64,000 nt of DNA. Origin: Pectinophora gossypiella. Lineage: Eukaryota > Arthropoda > Insecta > Lepidoptera > Gelechiidae. The stretch covers positions 1,860,001-1,924,000 of the forward strand of contig NC_065426.1 in the NCBI RefSeq assembly GCF_024362695.1, in the 5' to 3' direction. Numbering within the stretch: the stretch's first letter is position 1; every line of letters begins with the position of its first letter. Position numbers and translations under genes: made by a program. Positions 9,690 to 19,379 of the stretch are shown here, in pieces. Under the pieces are notes generated by a model, which was given only the letters and a program-made list of their open reading frames with translations, ran no database searches and was not told the origin of the DNA.

Positions 9690-10141
9690 TTATTTATTTG
9701 TTTATTTTATCATTTTATATGTATTGTTTTGTAAGTATTATTGTATTTCTTTCATGTATTTGTAGATACACTGCGCACACACACGCTTTTAATATATGTT
9801 TTTGTAAACTACTTTGTTTTCATAGTATAAATAAATATTATTATGTATCCATTCAAGTTGTATTTGTGGGAGACACGGCTTCCGTGCCTCACTTAGCAGG
9901 GTCCACAGAATACCAGCGTCGTGGCTCGCGCCGCGGCTTATGCTGAGTGAGGCCCTTTTATAAAGGACACCACCACCATCGTTGACCAGTCCATACACTC
10001 AATTATTTGTATTTCTCGTGTATGTTGTTTTTATTATGTGTTTTTTTTGACTGTAAGTTGTGTGTTACTCCGTGTTTTAAATTATATATTTGTTACTGTG
10101 GTATCCCTTTATAATAAACGATTCTTTCTTTCTTTCTTTCA
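9690..10141 (+). repeat. Non-LTR retrotransposon 3' end with (TTTC)n tail
   Basis: A GC-rich segment (9868-9975, GACACGGCTTCCGTGCCTCA) is followed by AT-rich sequence and ATAATAAACGATTCTTTC, then a (TTTC)n microsatellite at about 10121-10141. This is the layout of a LINE 3' untranslated region and tail. No RT coding sequence accompanies it. Confidence 0.5.
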
Positions 10142-10256
10142 TCCTTTCTTAGGGAAACTCACATAGAGAAAATTAAATTAAAAAAAATTTAACTCGGACG
10201 GGACTTGAACTCGCAGCTCTTGTCCGGGACGAGCGTGTTAACCTCGGTGGTCGGAG
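10142..10256 (-). repeat. tRNA-like retroposon fragment
   Basis: The minus strand reads GCGAGTTCAAGTCCCGTCCG, a B-box-like sequence, followed by a T-rich/A-rich end (AATTTTTTTTAATTTAATTT). Too short and degenerate to assign to a family; lies directly against SINE family 3. Confidence 0.4.
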
Positions 10257-10545
10257 GAGCTCGGTGGCGCAGCGGTAAACGCGCTCGGTCTGCGATTGTT
10301 GAAGTTAAGCAACTTTCGCCAAGGCCGGTCATAGGATGGGTGACCACAAAAAAAAGTTTTCATCTCGAGCTCCTCCGTGCTTCGGAAGGCTAAGCCGTTG
10401 GTCCCGGCTGCATTAGCAGTCGTTAATAACCATCAATCCGCACTGGCCCGCGTGGTGGTTTAAGGCCCGATCTCCCTATCCATCCATAGGGAAGGCCCGT
10501 GCCCCAGCAGTGGTGACATTATGGGCTGATGATGATGATGATGAT
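10257..10545 (+). repeat. SINE family 3 with tRNA-type A box and 5S-rRNA-like segment
   Basis: Starts GGAGCTCGGTGGCGCAGCGG; TGGCGCAGCGG fits a pol III A box. GAAGTTAAGCAACTTTCGCC and GGCCGGTCATAGGATGGGTG follow, which resemble the internal control region of insect 5S rRNA (GAAGTTAAGCAAC and the GGATGGGTGACC C box). The body has TGCTTCGGAAGGC and AGCCGTTGGTCCCGGCTGC. The tail (GAAGGCCCGTGCCCCAGCAG then GGGCTGATGATGATG) resembles RTE-like LINE 3' ends. A second copy at 42368-42665 is nearly identical, so the family is probably young. Compared with that copy, this one lacks CACGTT after GGAAGG. Confidence 0.85.
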
Positions 10546-10803
10546 CAGTCTAAATAATTATATTTTTAAGTTGACATTTAGGGATATAAATAATTTTTGT
10601 TATATGCCCCCAGCGTGGGTTCGAACACGGGACCTGCGGAATGAAATATTTGTTTTGATAAAGGAATTTTTGTTTATAATAGAATCGTTCTTAAGGAAAC
10701 TCACAAAAAGAAAAGTCATCAATCGTAACATAACAAAAACAGTCGATATACGTCCTACATAACAACACGCCTGTATACCCAAAGGTGTAAGCAGAGATGT
10801 ATA

Positions 10804-10947
10804 GTACGGTCACGAGCATTAATATGTATACACTTTGGTGCCATGTCACATTAACTTTTTTGACAAATTGAACTGTAAGTCTCACTAAATGTCAAATATG
10901 TTAGTGCGACAGAGTCCTAAAGTGGGGTACATTATATTGCTCATGAG
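10804..10947. mobile_element. MITE family H
   Basis: About 144 bp with imperfect terminal inverted repeats: GTACGGTCACGAGCATTAAT at the left and ATTATATTGCTCATGA at the right. The interior holds TTTGACAAATTGAACTGTAA and AGTGCGACAGAGTCCTAAAG. Other copies: 19712-19860, 26609-26759, 38912-39053 and 47270-47391. No ORF. Confidence 0.75.
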
Positions 10948-11045
10948 GTGAATTACCAACCCCATCAACCCTGGTATCAGGGTTACTATTGAATTGCCAA
11001 AGGCCTCTGACATGGCTCTAACCACTACTAAAGGCATACTCACTT
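10948..11045 (-). repeat. SINE family 2 tail fragment
   Basis: Minus-strand tail (ACCAACCCCATCAACCCTGG, TATCAGGGTTACTATTGA, CCTCTGACATGGCTC) directly abutting MITE H. The head is missing. Confidence 0.65.
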
Positions 11046-11231
11046 ACAATACAAGGAATATAAATAAAGTTGCTATTCAAAATTCTAGATTAAGGAAATT
11101 AAATTCATCTTTTTTGGGTTACGTATACGTTTCTACAATAAAATACCAGATAATAATCTAAATTTGTCAGAAAATAAATTTTAAACTTTATGTAGAAAAG
11201 CTTATAATAAGATTAATTATTACCTTAATGA

Positions 11232-11458
11232 TAAAAATGTCGGCTATTAAATGTGTTCCTCTAGTTTTTAAATAACTTGTAATGTGCCCTCATTGATTTA
11301 AAAGATGTGTTGCTGTTGCTGTTGCAGTTTCTTGTTATTTCTTCTCCTCAGCTATAACACCTTGCGAAATGACGTAAATTCAAAAATGTTACATTGACCT
11401 TCAACAAGTTTATCCATGATAATTACGTTGAATAAATGATTCTGATTTCTGATTTCTA
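11232..11458 (+). repeat. Retroposon family L 3' end
   Basis: Conserved 3' segment (GTTGCTGTTGCAGTTTCTTG, CATTGACCTTCAACAAG, GTTGAATAAATGATTCTG, then TTTCTGATTTCT). Copies at 48015-48345 and 57300-57450 end at the same AATAAATGATTCTGATTTC point, as expected for 5'-truncated non-LTR insertions. Confidence 0.6.
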
Positions 11459-11535
11459 CCTTGCATCAGTAAGTAGTAACCGGGACCAACGGCTTAACGT
11501 GTCTTCTTTCGGACAATCAGGTAGTGATTCGATAT
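11459..11535 (-). repeat. SINE family 2 fragment
   Basis: Minus-strand ACCGGGACCAACGGCTTAAC and CGGACAATCAGGTAGTGATT, truncated at both ends. Confidence 0.6.
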
Positions 11536-12297
11536 AAGTAACGTGTACTCCGCATAACGCTAGCACAGTACAGTCAGAAATTATAATAATTTGTAACACT
11601 AAGAGGATAGAGGAGGTAGCACTAATATAAAACGAATATCATCTGTATAGCAAACTTTTCAAGCCGACAAAGTAGCATTACGACTTAAGTAGCCAAGTCT
11701 CAAGCTGTAAACGTTGGTATTGAGCTATTACCTACACGCAGAGGTGCTCAAACTTTTAACGATACCCATCATTAAGGGTATTGGGCGCCCCCCTATATAC
11801 TCGTCATATTAAACGACAATAGATGGCGTAAATATAGCCACAGCATTCGGTGATGGATTTTTTTTGTCATAGATAAACTAAACTCTACCTTTTTGCCACT
11901 ACTTGAAGACCTAGAGAACATACGAACAATAAAAAATATTATAAACTCTTCCTATTTTCCTCAGTTTTACTCTGGGTCTAAACCGATTGACAACTTCCAA
12001 TTTAAATGTTCTTTTTATTACTTACTTATTATTAGAAACTACATAAAAAAAGGTTCGTAAAAGATTACTTACGTTTATTTGTTACATAAAATACTGAAAC
12101 TTAGTAAATACTTTTGTCTGCGAATGTATTTTTAATCAATAATTTAAAGAAATTACATTATTATTTTACCTCTTGTGGCATAAATAAAATGAAGCCTCAA
12201 AAATAATGATAAATGAGAAAGAGACTAATTTATTTACGTTTTACATTGAATCCGTAATGGATAGGAACTAGACTAGGACACTTAAATATTATGATAG
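11536..12297. other. No feature recognised
   Basis: AT-rich sequence without a long frame and without repeats I could match to elsewhere in the window. Confidence 0.4.
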
Positions 12298-12523
12298 TGT
12301 GGCAGATCTAACTAGTTGACCAGCTAGTTCCGCCCACATGCAACAGATGGCGCCACCGTTCAATAATAGAGTCCTGAAACGCGCTATCGAAGTTTACACA
12401 GCTTGACGCATATATACAACTTCAAAGACAAACACCGTTGGGTCGTCGATCCTTAGTCACACTACCGACTTGTGACTAGCGGGATACCGAACAAAACATA
12501 GTAGGTATGTTAAGTCCGCCACA
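12298..12523. repeat. Candidate solo LTR
   Basis: 226 bp that begins TGTGGCAGA and ends TCCGCCACA, a short near-perfect inverted end pair of the 5'-TG...CA-3' LTR kind. A TATA-like ATATATACAAC lies at about 12410. The flanks (GATAG and TTAGG) are not a clear duplication, so the identification rests on the termini and composition only. Confidence 0.35.
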
Positions 12524-12649
12524 TTAGGTACGTAGATAACATCACATAGCATCACGCCTTTATCCCTAAAGGAGTACGCAGAGAAGTAAAGAATATGCAC
12601 CCACTCCACGCCAGCAGTGCTAATTCCTTCAAGCATGTAACAAACATTT

Positions 12650-12745
12650 TAAATCCAAACATGAATTCGAAAATCAAAGGCTTTCGAACCTGCGACTTCA
12701 AAGTGAGCGTTAAGTGTTCCGTCTGGGCTACCAGGCTCTCCAAGT
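12650..12745 (-). repeat. SINE family 4 head fragment
   Basis: Minus-strand tRNA-like head: AAAGTCGCAGGTTCGAAAGC read from the minus strand, preceded by TGGTAGCCCAGACGGAAC. The body is missing. Confidence 0.6.
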
Positions 12746-12965
12746 TTGAGCACCAGCGTGTGAGTAAGAGTTTGATAGCCTGTAAACCAGCGGAGGGATC
12801 GTGTAAGTAACGAGACTTCACAAACTGTATGTGGGGGTAGCTTCTAACGCCACGGCCGGATTAAATTGTTATTCCCCTTTACTGCGTATAGTCTCTCCAT
12901 TTATTGTTTGGAGTTCCGTGGTTTCTGCCTAGACCAACGGGAAATAGGCGTCGTCTTAAGTACTT

Positions 12966-13105
12966 ATGTCATCATCATCAGCCCATTGTCCACTGCTGGA
13001 CATAGGCCTCTCCCAAGACAACAAAGACCTATACTTAGCTTTACGTATCCAGGAGCCTCCAGCCTGCAAGTCGTCCCGCCATCTTGCCACTGCGTTTCCC
13101 AAGAT
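12966..13105 (-). pseudogene. RTE-like LINE, C-terminal coding and 3' end fragment
   Basis: The minus strand carries CGCAGTGGCAAGATGGCGGG (a RWQDD-type peptide after one frame shift) and ends GGCCTATGTCCAGCAGTGGA then GGGCTGATGATGATGA. This is the layout of the last residues and terminal repeat of RTE-like endonuclease-reverse transcriptase elements. Short and frame-shifted. Confidence 0.6.
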
Positions 13106-13144
13106 TATGTATTTATAATATATATTTTTTTTATTTGAGAATTC

Positions 13145-13355
13145 ATGTTTGGATCATAAATGAATATCACGTTCCGGAGAAATGCATTTTCGGAGGTATG
13201 TGACCCAACCTGTATTGGGCTGATTTTCCCTTCGCGGGTTGAAAGGTCAGACAGGCAGTCGCTTCTGTGAAAAACCGGACCTGTCAAGTCTTCACGTTAG
13301 GTATGCGCACCATGTGAAAAATCGGGATACTGCTAGGGAGAAGATGTCTAACAAT
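13145..13355 (+). repeat. SINE family 4 body
   Basis: Family 4 body and tail (GAGAAATGCATTTTCGGAGG, TGTATTGGGCTG, GGTCAGACAGGCAGTCGCTT, GGACCTGTCAAGTC, ending GCTAGGGAGAAGATG). The tRNA-like head is missing. Confidence 0.8.
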
Positions 13356-13445
13356 AACCTAGGTGAGCCGTGGTTAGTTCATCTTGCGATGGACGTACTT
13401 CAGACTATCCCAATTGGGATGACGTTGTGAGCTTATGTTATGTTG
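13356..13445 (+). repeat. SINE family 5 tail
   Basis: GTGAGCCGTGGTTAGTTCAT, CTTGCGATGGACGTAC, TATCCCAATTGGGATGACGT; tail of family 5 joined directly to the family 4 copy. Confidence 0.6.
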
Positions 13446-13655
13446 ATGTGTTGTCAAAAAGCAATTTAGCTGTTTTAAATAAATTGCTTCTATGTAGCCT
13501 TTTTAAACCGCTGTTTCTAGCATTTGCTAGTACCCCAGTAGAGGTTGCCGCAACGTATTATAACATTTTTCGCACACAATCCTGCCAATGCTGTTCTAAA
13601 ACTCATTCGACGTAAAATAATCCTTCCGTCTTCGAGTTCTATTTCTAAGAACGTA

Positions 13656-14136
13656 TACAGGATGGTAGTGACACCGTAACGAAAACTGAGGGACGATTCA
13701 GACCAAGACTCCGAATCGATATCAAGTGGAATTTTCCGTCGCAAAAGTATGGAACTGAAAATAATTAAAAATACACCATTTAATTTTAAAATATTTAAAT
13801 TTTCTGACAGGAATTTCGACTTGATATCAACTCAGAATCATGGTTTGAATCAGTCGTCACGGTGTCACTAACACCTACATATACTCGTATCTCTCATCTC
13901 ACTTGCTGTACGTACTTGTACGGGGTGTAAGTGACATCGTAACGATTACTCAGGGGAATTATTCAGCTCATGACTCTGAGATAATATCACGTAGAATTTT
14001 CCATCGCAAAGGTATAGAATTCAATATAATAAAAGAACATAAATTTGAAGACGGAAAATTCCACTTGATATCAACTCAGAATTATGAGCTGAATCATTCC
14101 CCGCAGTATTCGGTACGGTGTTACTAACACCCTGTA
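13656..14136. mobile_element. Palindromic MITE family E, tandem dimer
   Basis: Copies 13656-13880 and 13919-14136. Outer ends TACAGGATGGTAGTGACACC and GTGTTACTAACACCCTGTA; inner ends CGGTGTCACTAACACC and GGGGTGTAAGTGACATCG. Each copy is a hairpin with arms of roughly 90-100 bp around an AT-rich loop. TA flanks the dimer on both sides (GTA before, TAAC after). Confidence 0.8.
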
Positions 14137-14550
14137 TAACAGCGTTTGTCGTTTAAAGCAATGTGGGTAACGATCGTCTATCGCCACGATCCAATTTAAA
14201 TATTTCACTTGAGACATTGAGAAACTTCGAGATAACCGAGTTAAGGAAAAACGTAGAAAATTGTGTTTATTTGTATATGTGTTTTGTAGAAGTTTGCATA
14301 AGGAGACTTTGTTTATATATATGTGTAATAAAGTGGGTAACTTAAAGTCACGCAAGTAATCCCCAATAGAGGGGGTTGGGGGCGGCAGGGGATGTCCGGC
14401 TATAAGCTGTCGACTATGTTCCGATGCGATTTTAACTCGAGATTACCTAATTACCACCTTTATTGTCTCGGTTAATACGGCTTAGCATGCAAAGCTACGC
14501 GTTAAAGATACCTGATACAATACAGTTTGTTTATTGCACTGTATAATACA

Positions 14551-14839
14551 TTTATTTATTTTATTTTATTTACATTTTTTTTGACGTGACTTATTGTAGA
14601 TTTGCCGCAGATGACATTAACTACTTGGCCGGACAAATAGGGAGCGCTAAGGCTCCCGGTACAACGTTTAAGACAACACGCCTGAGGGTGCCCAGTTGGG
14701 CGCGAACCTCGGCTCTGGGCGTCGTCTGAGAGGAAGAATATTGAAAAAATTAATCTACCCTAGCGGGTCGATAGCGATAAGCGCTGAATGAGGGAAATCG
14801 TCGACCACGCCGGCGGGGTCGGTATCGGGGTTCTGAAGG
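14551..14839 (-). mobile_element. Retroposon family D, 5'-truncated, 12-bp target duplication
   Basis: The minus strand runs from CTTCAGAACCCCGATACC through GACGATTTCCCTCATTC, CCGGCCAAGTAGTTAATG and CAATAAGTCACGTCAAAAAA into an A-rich tail. It is flanked by a perfect 12-bp repeat CTGTATAATACA at 14539-14550 and 14840-14851. A common A-tailed 3' end with variable 5' end is typical of LINE-mobilised retroposons. Confidence 0.85.
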
Positions 14840-14952
14840 CTGTATAATACAATCTGTATTCTATTTAAAAGAAAGCGGTCAAGTGCAAGTGTGACACGGG
14901 CACAGAGTATTCCCAGGCTTTTGATTGCAGTTGAAAAACTATTTATTGTCAT

Positions 14953-15140
14953 GCAATGGCTCACGATCCGGAGGTCCCGGGTTCGAATCCCGGTGGGGAC
15001 ATATCAAAAAAATCACCTAGTTTGATTAGGACATTACAGGCTGATTACCTGATTGTCCAAAAAGTAAGATGATCCGTACTTCGGAAAGCAAGTTAAGCCG
15101 TTGGTCCCGGTTACTACTTACTGATGTAAGTAAGTAGTCA
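14953..15140 (+). repeat. SINE family 2
   Basis: Begins inside the tRNA-like head (GGCTCACGATCCGGAGGTCC, B box GGTTCGAATCC) and continues to AAGCCGTTGGTCCCGGTTAC; the final tail block is absent. Confidence 0.75.
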
Positions 15141-15194
15141 CCGGGTTAAGCCTAAATTCTTCAAAAGTATAAACCAAATGGCGTACCATTATCC

Positions 15195-15400
15195 CGTTTT
15201 TTATAGGGTCCGCTTACCTTACCTGAAGATTTGACAAATCCAGTTTTGTACAGAAGCCACTGCCTGTCTGACCTTCCAACCCGCGAAGTGAAAACAAGTC
15301 CAATACATGTTAGGTCACATACCTCCGAAAATGCATTTCTCGGGAATGTGGGTTTCCTCACAATGTTTTTCTTCACTGCTGAGCACGTGATAATAGTTTG
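15195..15400 (-). repeat. SINE family 4 body
   Basis: Minus-strand family 4 body: ACCTGAAGATTTGACAAATC, GAAGCCACTGCCTGTCTGAC, CATACCTCCGAAAATGCATT, CACTGCTGAGCACGTGATAA. Confidence 0.8.
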
Positions 15401-15699
15401 TGGCAGACCTCAAAGTGATTGGCAGACGTTCAACGCAAATGGCGTATAATTTTTAAATTTATTGTTTCATTTTATGCAGTACTAAAAGAACTTTCAACAA
15501 ACTAAGATAACGTTACAATCTATTCCAGTTGAACCTAGAATCTAGATACAAATGCATAAGACCTAGGCCAATTTATGACCTACAATAAAACGCAATACCT
15601 AGTGGGATAAACTTAGACATTGTTATAGTAAAGTTCTTTCACATTTGAATAAAGAAATAGCGTTTTATTTTCTTTCTATACTGGACCGGGAAGGTTAAA
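15401..15699. other. No feature recognised
   Basis: AT-rich spacer; an AATAAA run at 15647 followed by TTTTATTTTC could be a retroposon tail but has no recognisable body. Confidence 0.3.
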
Positions 15700-16553
15700 T
15701 ACAGGGTGTTAGTGACATCGTAACGAATATTTAGGAGGGAAACTCGCAAAATTAATGTTTTTATTTGTAAATTATTTTCAATTCTACACTTTTGCTTTGA
15801 CAGAAAATTCCACTTGATATTAACTCAGAATAATGAGCTGAATCATTCCCTCGGCATTTGTTACGATGTCACTTACACCCCGTACAAGTATATACAGGTA
15901 GCCGTACAAGTTCGTAAGGGTGTTAGTGACATCGTAACGAATACTGAGGGGGATGATTCAGACCATGATTCTGAGTTAATATCAAGTGGAAATTTCCGTC
16001 GCAAAATTTATTTACCTATTTATTTATTTGTACACAAAATAAAACAGACACAAGAAACATACAAAGAAAACAGATAGTACAGGCAAGCTATTATTATTAT
16101 TTATGTTTTTTTTTAATTATTTTGAATTCTATACTTCTGTAATGAAAATTACACTAGATATCAACTCAGAATCATATTACATAAACTGCCTATATACGTC
16201 CCACTGCTGGGCACAGGCCGCCCCTCAATCAACCGGAGGGGGTATGGAGCATACTCCATCACACTGCTCCACTGCGGGTTGGTGGAGGTGTTTTTACGAC
16301 TAATAGCCGGGACCAACGGCTTAACGTGCCCTCCGAAGCACGGAATCATCTTAGTTTTTCGGACAATCAGGTGATTCAAGCCTGAAAAGTCCTTACCAAA
16401 CAAAGGACAGTCTCACAAAGTGATTCCGACAATATACCCATCGTAAATCGAACCCGGACCACTAGACCACGGAGGCTGTTACTCAGAATCAACTCAGAAT
16501 CATAAACTGAGTTATCTCTCAAAGTTTTCGTTACGATGTCACTAACACCCTAT
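15700..16553. mobile_element. Palindromic MITE family E dimer containing a SINE
   Basis: Copy 1 at 15700-15885 has lost most of its left arm. Copy 2 spans 15918-16553 and is enlarged by a SINE family 1 insertion at 16177-16487 and an AT-rich loop. The spacer 15886-15917 has the family motif CAGGTAGCCGTACAAGT. Outer ends TACAGGGTGTTAGTGACATC and GATGTCACTAACACCCTATA. Confidence 0.8.
16177..16487 (-). mobile_element. SINE family 1, near full length, with 17-bp target duplication
   Basis: Minus-strand copy from the GCCTCCGTGGTC head (near 16475) to the TATATAGGCAGTTTATG tail (16180-16196). The flanks repeat ATCAACTCAGAATCATA at 16160-16176 and 16488-16504, 17 bp perfect. It landed in the right arm of MITE E copy 2. 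The tRNA-like head is partly decayed at the B box. Confidence 0.85.
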
Positions 16554-16747
16554 AAACCCATTTTCCTTTAAATTCATTTTTTTAACGGGAAGTTGAATGA
16601 AAATTTTGATTAAAAGCGTAATCTTTAAACGCCGGAGATTGGTTTGATAGGGCCACATCAATCCGTACGGAAGAGCAAAAAAAGGATCCATCCTATCAAT
16701 CATTACTGGGAAATGAATTGAAATATCAAATTTTTCAAGAGAATTAC
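16554..16747. other. No feature recognised
   Basis: Spacer of ordinary AT-rich composition. Confidence 0.3.
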
Positions 16748-16926
16748 TACCCGTGGTAGTCCAGTTGGTAGAACTTACCTCTCACTTTGAGGTCGCAGGT
16801 TCGAATCCAGCACAAACCTAAACCAATGATAGCCGAATTTGTTTTCGAAATCATGTTTAGATCAAATTTATGTTTGGATAAATGATTATCCCATGCTCAG
16901 CGGTGAAAGAAGAGGAAACCTACATT
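16748..16926 (+). repeat. SINE family 4, head and 5' body
   Basis: tRNA-like head with A-box-like TAGTCCAGTTGG and B box GGTTCGAATCC, then TAAACCAATGATAGCCGAAT and GCTCAGCGGTGAAAG. Truncated where repeat V begins. A tail fragment of the same family in opposite orientation is at 17150-17255. Confidence 0.8.
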
Positions 16927-17095
16927 CTACTACGTATAGAACGGCAACTCTCCGCTCCCCACCAGCGGCAGGGCTAGGTTTACCTCACCCCCTCGGTCTT
17001 ACTTTAGTCTTCAATTGTATGGGCGTCAGACGACACACACACCGATGCGCGTGTACGATAACGTCAATGTGTAGTATCTGTGTTAAACGAGGTGT
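16927..17095 (+). repeat. Repeat family V
   Basis: About 165 bp shared with 26227-26395 (ACGTATAGAACGGCAACTCT, CCGCTCCCCACCAGCGGC, TTACTTTAGTCTTCA, GTACGATAACGTCAA). Type unknown; no termini or tail recognised. Confidence 0.65.
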
Positions 17096-17149
17096 TTGTA
17101 TGAAGTTTCCGGGGTGTTTTATTCTGCTCGTAAACATTTATACTCCTGA

Positions 17150-17255
17150 AGCTATGCCGTTTTCACAAAGTCCATTTTCATTACCTGAAGATGTGACAGG
17201 TTTGGGTTACAGAAGCGACTGCCAATCCGACTTTCCAACCTGAAGCGAAATCCTA
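17150..17255 (-). repeat. SINE family 4 body fragment
   Basis: Minus-strand ATTACCTGAAGATGTGACAG, CAGAAGCGACTGCC, GACTTTCCAACC. Confidence 0.65.
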
Positions 17256-17669
17256 CCCAATTTCAAGTCAGGTTTCGATCGAAGTTTTTCGGATTTAGTC
17301 CAAACCTGAATCCGAAACACATTCGAAATTTCGAAAGCTCCGAAACGGAATTCAGTGGCTTATAGATTCTAAACTATGTGGCGTTAAGGTGGTTAATCAC
17401 ACGTTTCCCTAGTGTGCTGTTCCGTCTTTTAAAGTACCCAAGCTAAGCGAGTGAATAGACCGCTTAACCGACCTGCCGGGAAAAAAGATGGGATCTGTTT
17501 AACGCCCAGTACAATTTACAGTAACAGTCATGGTTAGGTATATAAAGTGGGGGCAGCCTCCTTTTACAGAGAAAACTAGAAATGTAATGGCGAATAAACT
17601 GTACAATGCAACGGTATCTTTGATCACACAATTTTCTTTAAAGATTTTCACTTACTTTATACATAAGCA
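17256..17669. other. No feature recognised
   Basis: Includes a short stretch rich in TTCGAA/TTCGGA (17276-17350) but no clear repeat structure or frame. Confidence 0.3.
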
Positions 17670-17725
17670 TACAGGGTGTTAGTGATGTCGTAACGAATAC
17701 TTTGAGGGATCATTCAAACCATATT
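17670..17725 (+). repeat. MITE family E, left-terminal fragment
   Basis: Starts TACAGGGTGTTAGTGATGTC and stops after CCATATTTCTGGGC, followed by a short degenerate minus-strand SINE family 1 tail remnant (CATACTCTACCACGCTG). Confidence 0.6.
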
Positions 17726-17757
17726 TCTGGGCACATACTCTACCACGCTGTTCCAGA

Positions 17758-17935
17758 GCTGGTTAGTAGAGCAGTATGTGATCTAACCTGTATTGGTCTG
17801 GTGTTCCTTTCGCGGGTTGAAAGGTCCGACCCTCAGTCGCTTCTATAAAAAACCAGACCTGTCAAATCTTTAGGTTAGTTAAGCGAACCCTGTGAAAACA
17901 AAATAATGCTAGGGAGATGATGACTCATCGGGAAT
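17758..17935 (+). repeat. SINE family 4 body
   Basis: CAGTATGTGATCTAACCTGT, CGCGGGTTGAAAGGTCCGAC, AGACCTGTCAAATCTTTAGG, ending GCTAGGGAGATGATG. Confidence 0.75.
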
Positions 17936-18027
17936 CGAACTCGGACCTTCCGATCGTGAGCCTAACGCTCGAAAAGAGGCTATTTTGTACTTATAAATAA
18001 TGACTCCAAAATGTAAGCACAAACAAT

Positions 18028-18072
18028 ACAATACAAATACACTTTATTGCACCAAAATAAAAAGAAATAATA
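18028..18072 (-). repeat. Non-LTR tail family M fragment
   Basis: ACAATACAATACAAATACAC then TTTATTGCACC: reverse complement of a (TTGTA)n-terminated LINE end that is frequent in this window. Confidence 0.65.
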
Positions 18073-18094
18073 CACACACACACTATGTACGTAG

Positions 18095-18420
18095 TTTTTT
18101 TTTTAATTTTTTGACATGACTTATTGGAGATATGCCGCAGATGGCATTAACTACTTGGCCGGACAAATGGGACGCGCTGAAGGCTCTCACCCGGTACAAC
18201 GTTTAAGTCTTAAGACAACACGCCTGAGGGTGCCCAGTTGGGCGCGAACCTCGGTTCAGAGCGTCGTCTGAGAGGAAAAATCTTTGAAGGAATTAATCAA
18301 CCCTAATGGGTCGATAGCGATAAGCGCTGATTGAGGGGAAATCGTCGACCACGCCGGCGGGGTCGGTATCGGGGTCCTAAAGAGTTTGATGTCGCGAGCT
18401 GATTGGCTGCCTCTATGGCT
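18095..18420 (-). mobile_element. Retroposon family D with 12-bp target duplication
   Basis: Minus-strand copy ending in an A-rich tail at 18095-18112; it reaches further 5' than most copies (CCATAGAGGCAGCCAATCAG). Flanks repeat CTATGTACGTAG at 18083-18094 and 18421-18432. No ORF of any length. Confidence 0.87.
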
Positions 18421-18748
18421 CTATGTACGTAGTACGTACATTAAACTATATCGTTTTCAACTGTATTAGAAATGGTGGCCCCGCGACAGAGCGACACACC
18501 ACATTTGCCGAAGCTTCTTAAAATATACGTAAGGCGTGTTAAAATTGATAGAATGTCAATATAGGCTGTACATACGCACGCCCCATATCTTATTCGCTGA
18601 CCCGCTTTGTCAGATCAAAAGAGATGTCGCAACAAAAAGACGAAGAAAGAATAATGCGTTTTATGACGAGATTAGGGTTGGGAGATACACGGAAAAAGGT
18701 AAGTACTTAAATCAAAAATTACATAGTTCTTCTACAGTGTCTCCACAA

Positions 18749-19094
18749 CAGCCTCCGCTCCGTGGTTTAGTGGTAAGAGCGTTAGGCTCACGATCTGGAG
18801 GTCCGGGTTCGATTCCCGATGGGGACATTGTCGAAATCACTTTGTGAGACTGTCCTTTGTTTGGTAAGGACTTTTCAGGCTTGAATCACCTGATTGTCCG
18901 AAAAAGTAAGATGATTCCGTGCTTCGGAGGGCACGTTATGCCGTTGTTGGTCCCGGCTATTAGCCGTAAAAACACCTCCACCAACCCGCAGTGGAGCAGC
19001 GTGGTGGGAGTATGCTCCATACCCCCTCCGGTTGATTGAGGGGAGGCCTGTGCCCAGCAGTGGGACGTATATAGGCTGTTTATGTTATGTTATG
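18749..19094 (+). mobile_element. SINE family 1, full length
   Basis: tRNA-like head GCCTCCGCTCCGTGGTTTAG with B box GGTTCGATTCC and GATGGGGACATTG; body TTTGTTTGGTAAGGACTTTT and GTAAGATGATTCCGTGCTTC; tail GGCCTGTGCCCAGCAGTGGG then TATATAGGCTGTTTATGTTA, ending in repeated TTATG. The start of the head (CCGCTCCGTGG) has a small duplication relative to other copies. Confidence 0.87.
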
Positions 19095-19107
19095 TTCTAT
19101 AGTGTCA

Positions 19108-19335
19108 GTCAGGTGGATAACCAACCTCATCAACCGTGGCCATAGGCCCCTGACATGGTTGGTCAACGACTGCCTTAAAACACGGATAATCTAACTTTCA
19201 GACAATCAGGTGACCAGCTTGTAATGCCCTAAGCAAACTAAGGATCACAATTTGATTTTTGTGATATTTCCCACCGGGATTCGAACTTGGGACCTCCTGA
19301 TCGTTAGTCCAATGCTCAACCACTGGACCTGGGAG
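19108..19335 (-). repeat. SINE family 2, diverged
   Basis: The minus strand holds a tRNA-like head (AGGTCCCAAGTTCGAATCCC) and the family tail (ACCAACCTCATCAACC at the plus-strand left end). Body partly deleted; heavily mutated. Confidence 0.7.
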
Positions 19336-19379
19336 CGGAACCGATTACATAGTTAAAAAGCGGTATCGGTGTCCTATGC

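Noticed and set aside
16839..17243. 134-codon plus-strand open frame
   Set aside because: Spans a SINE 4 head, repeat V and an inverted SINE 4 fragment. No protein domain is visible.
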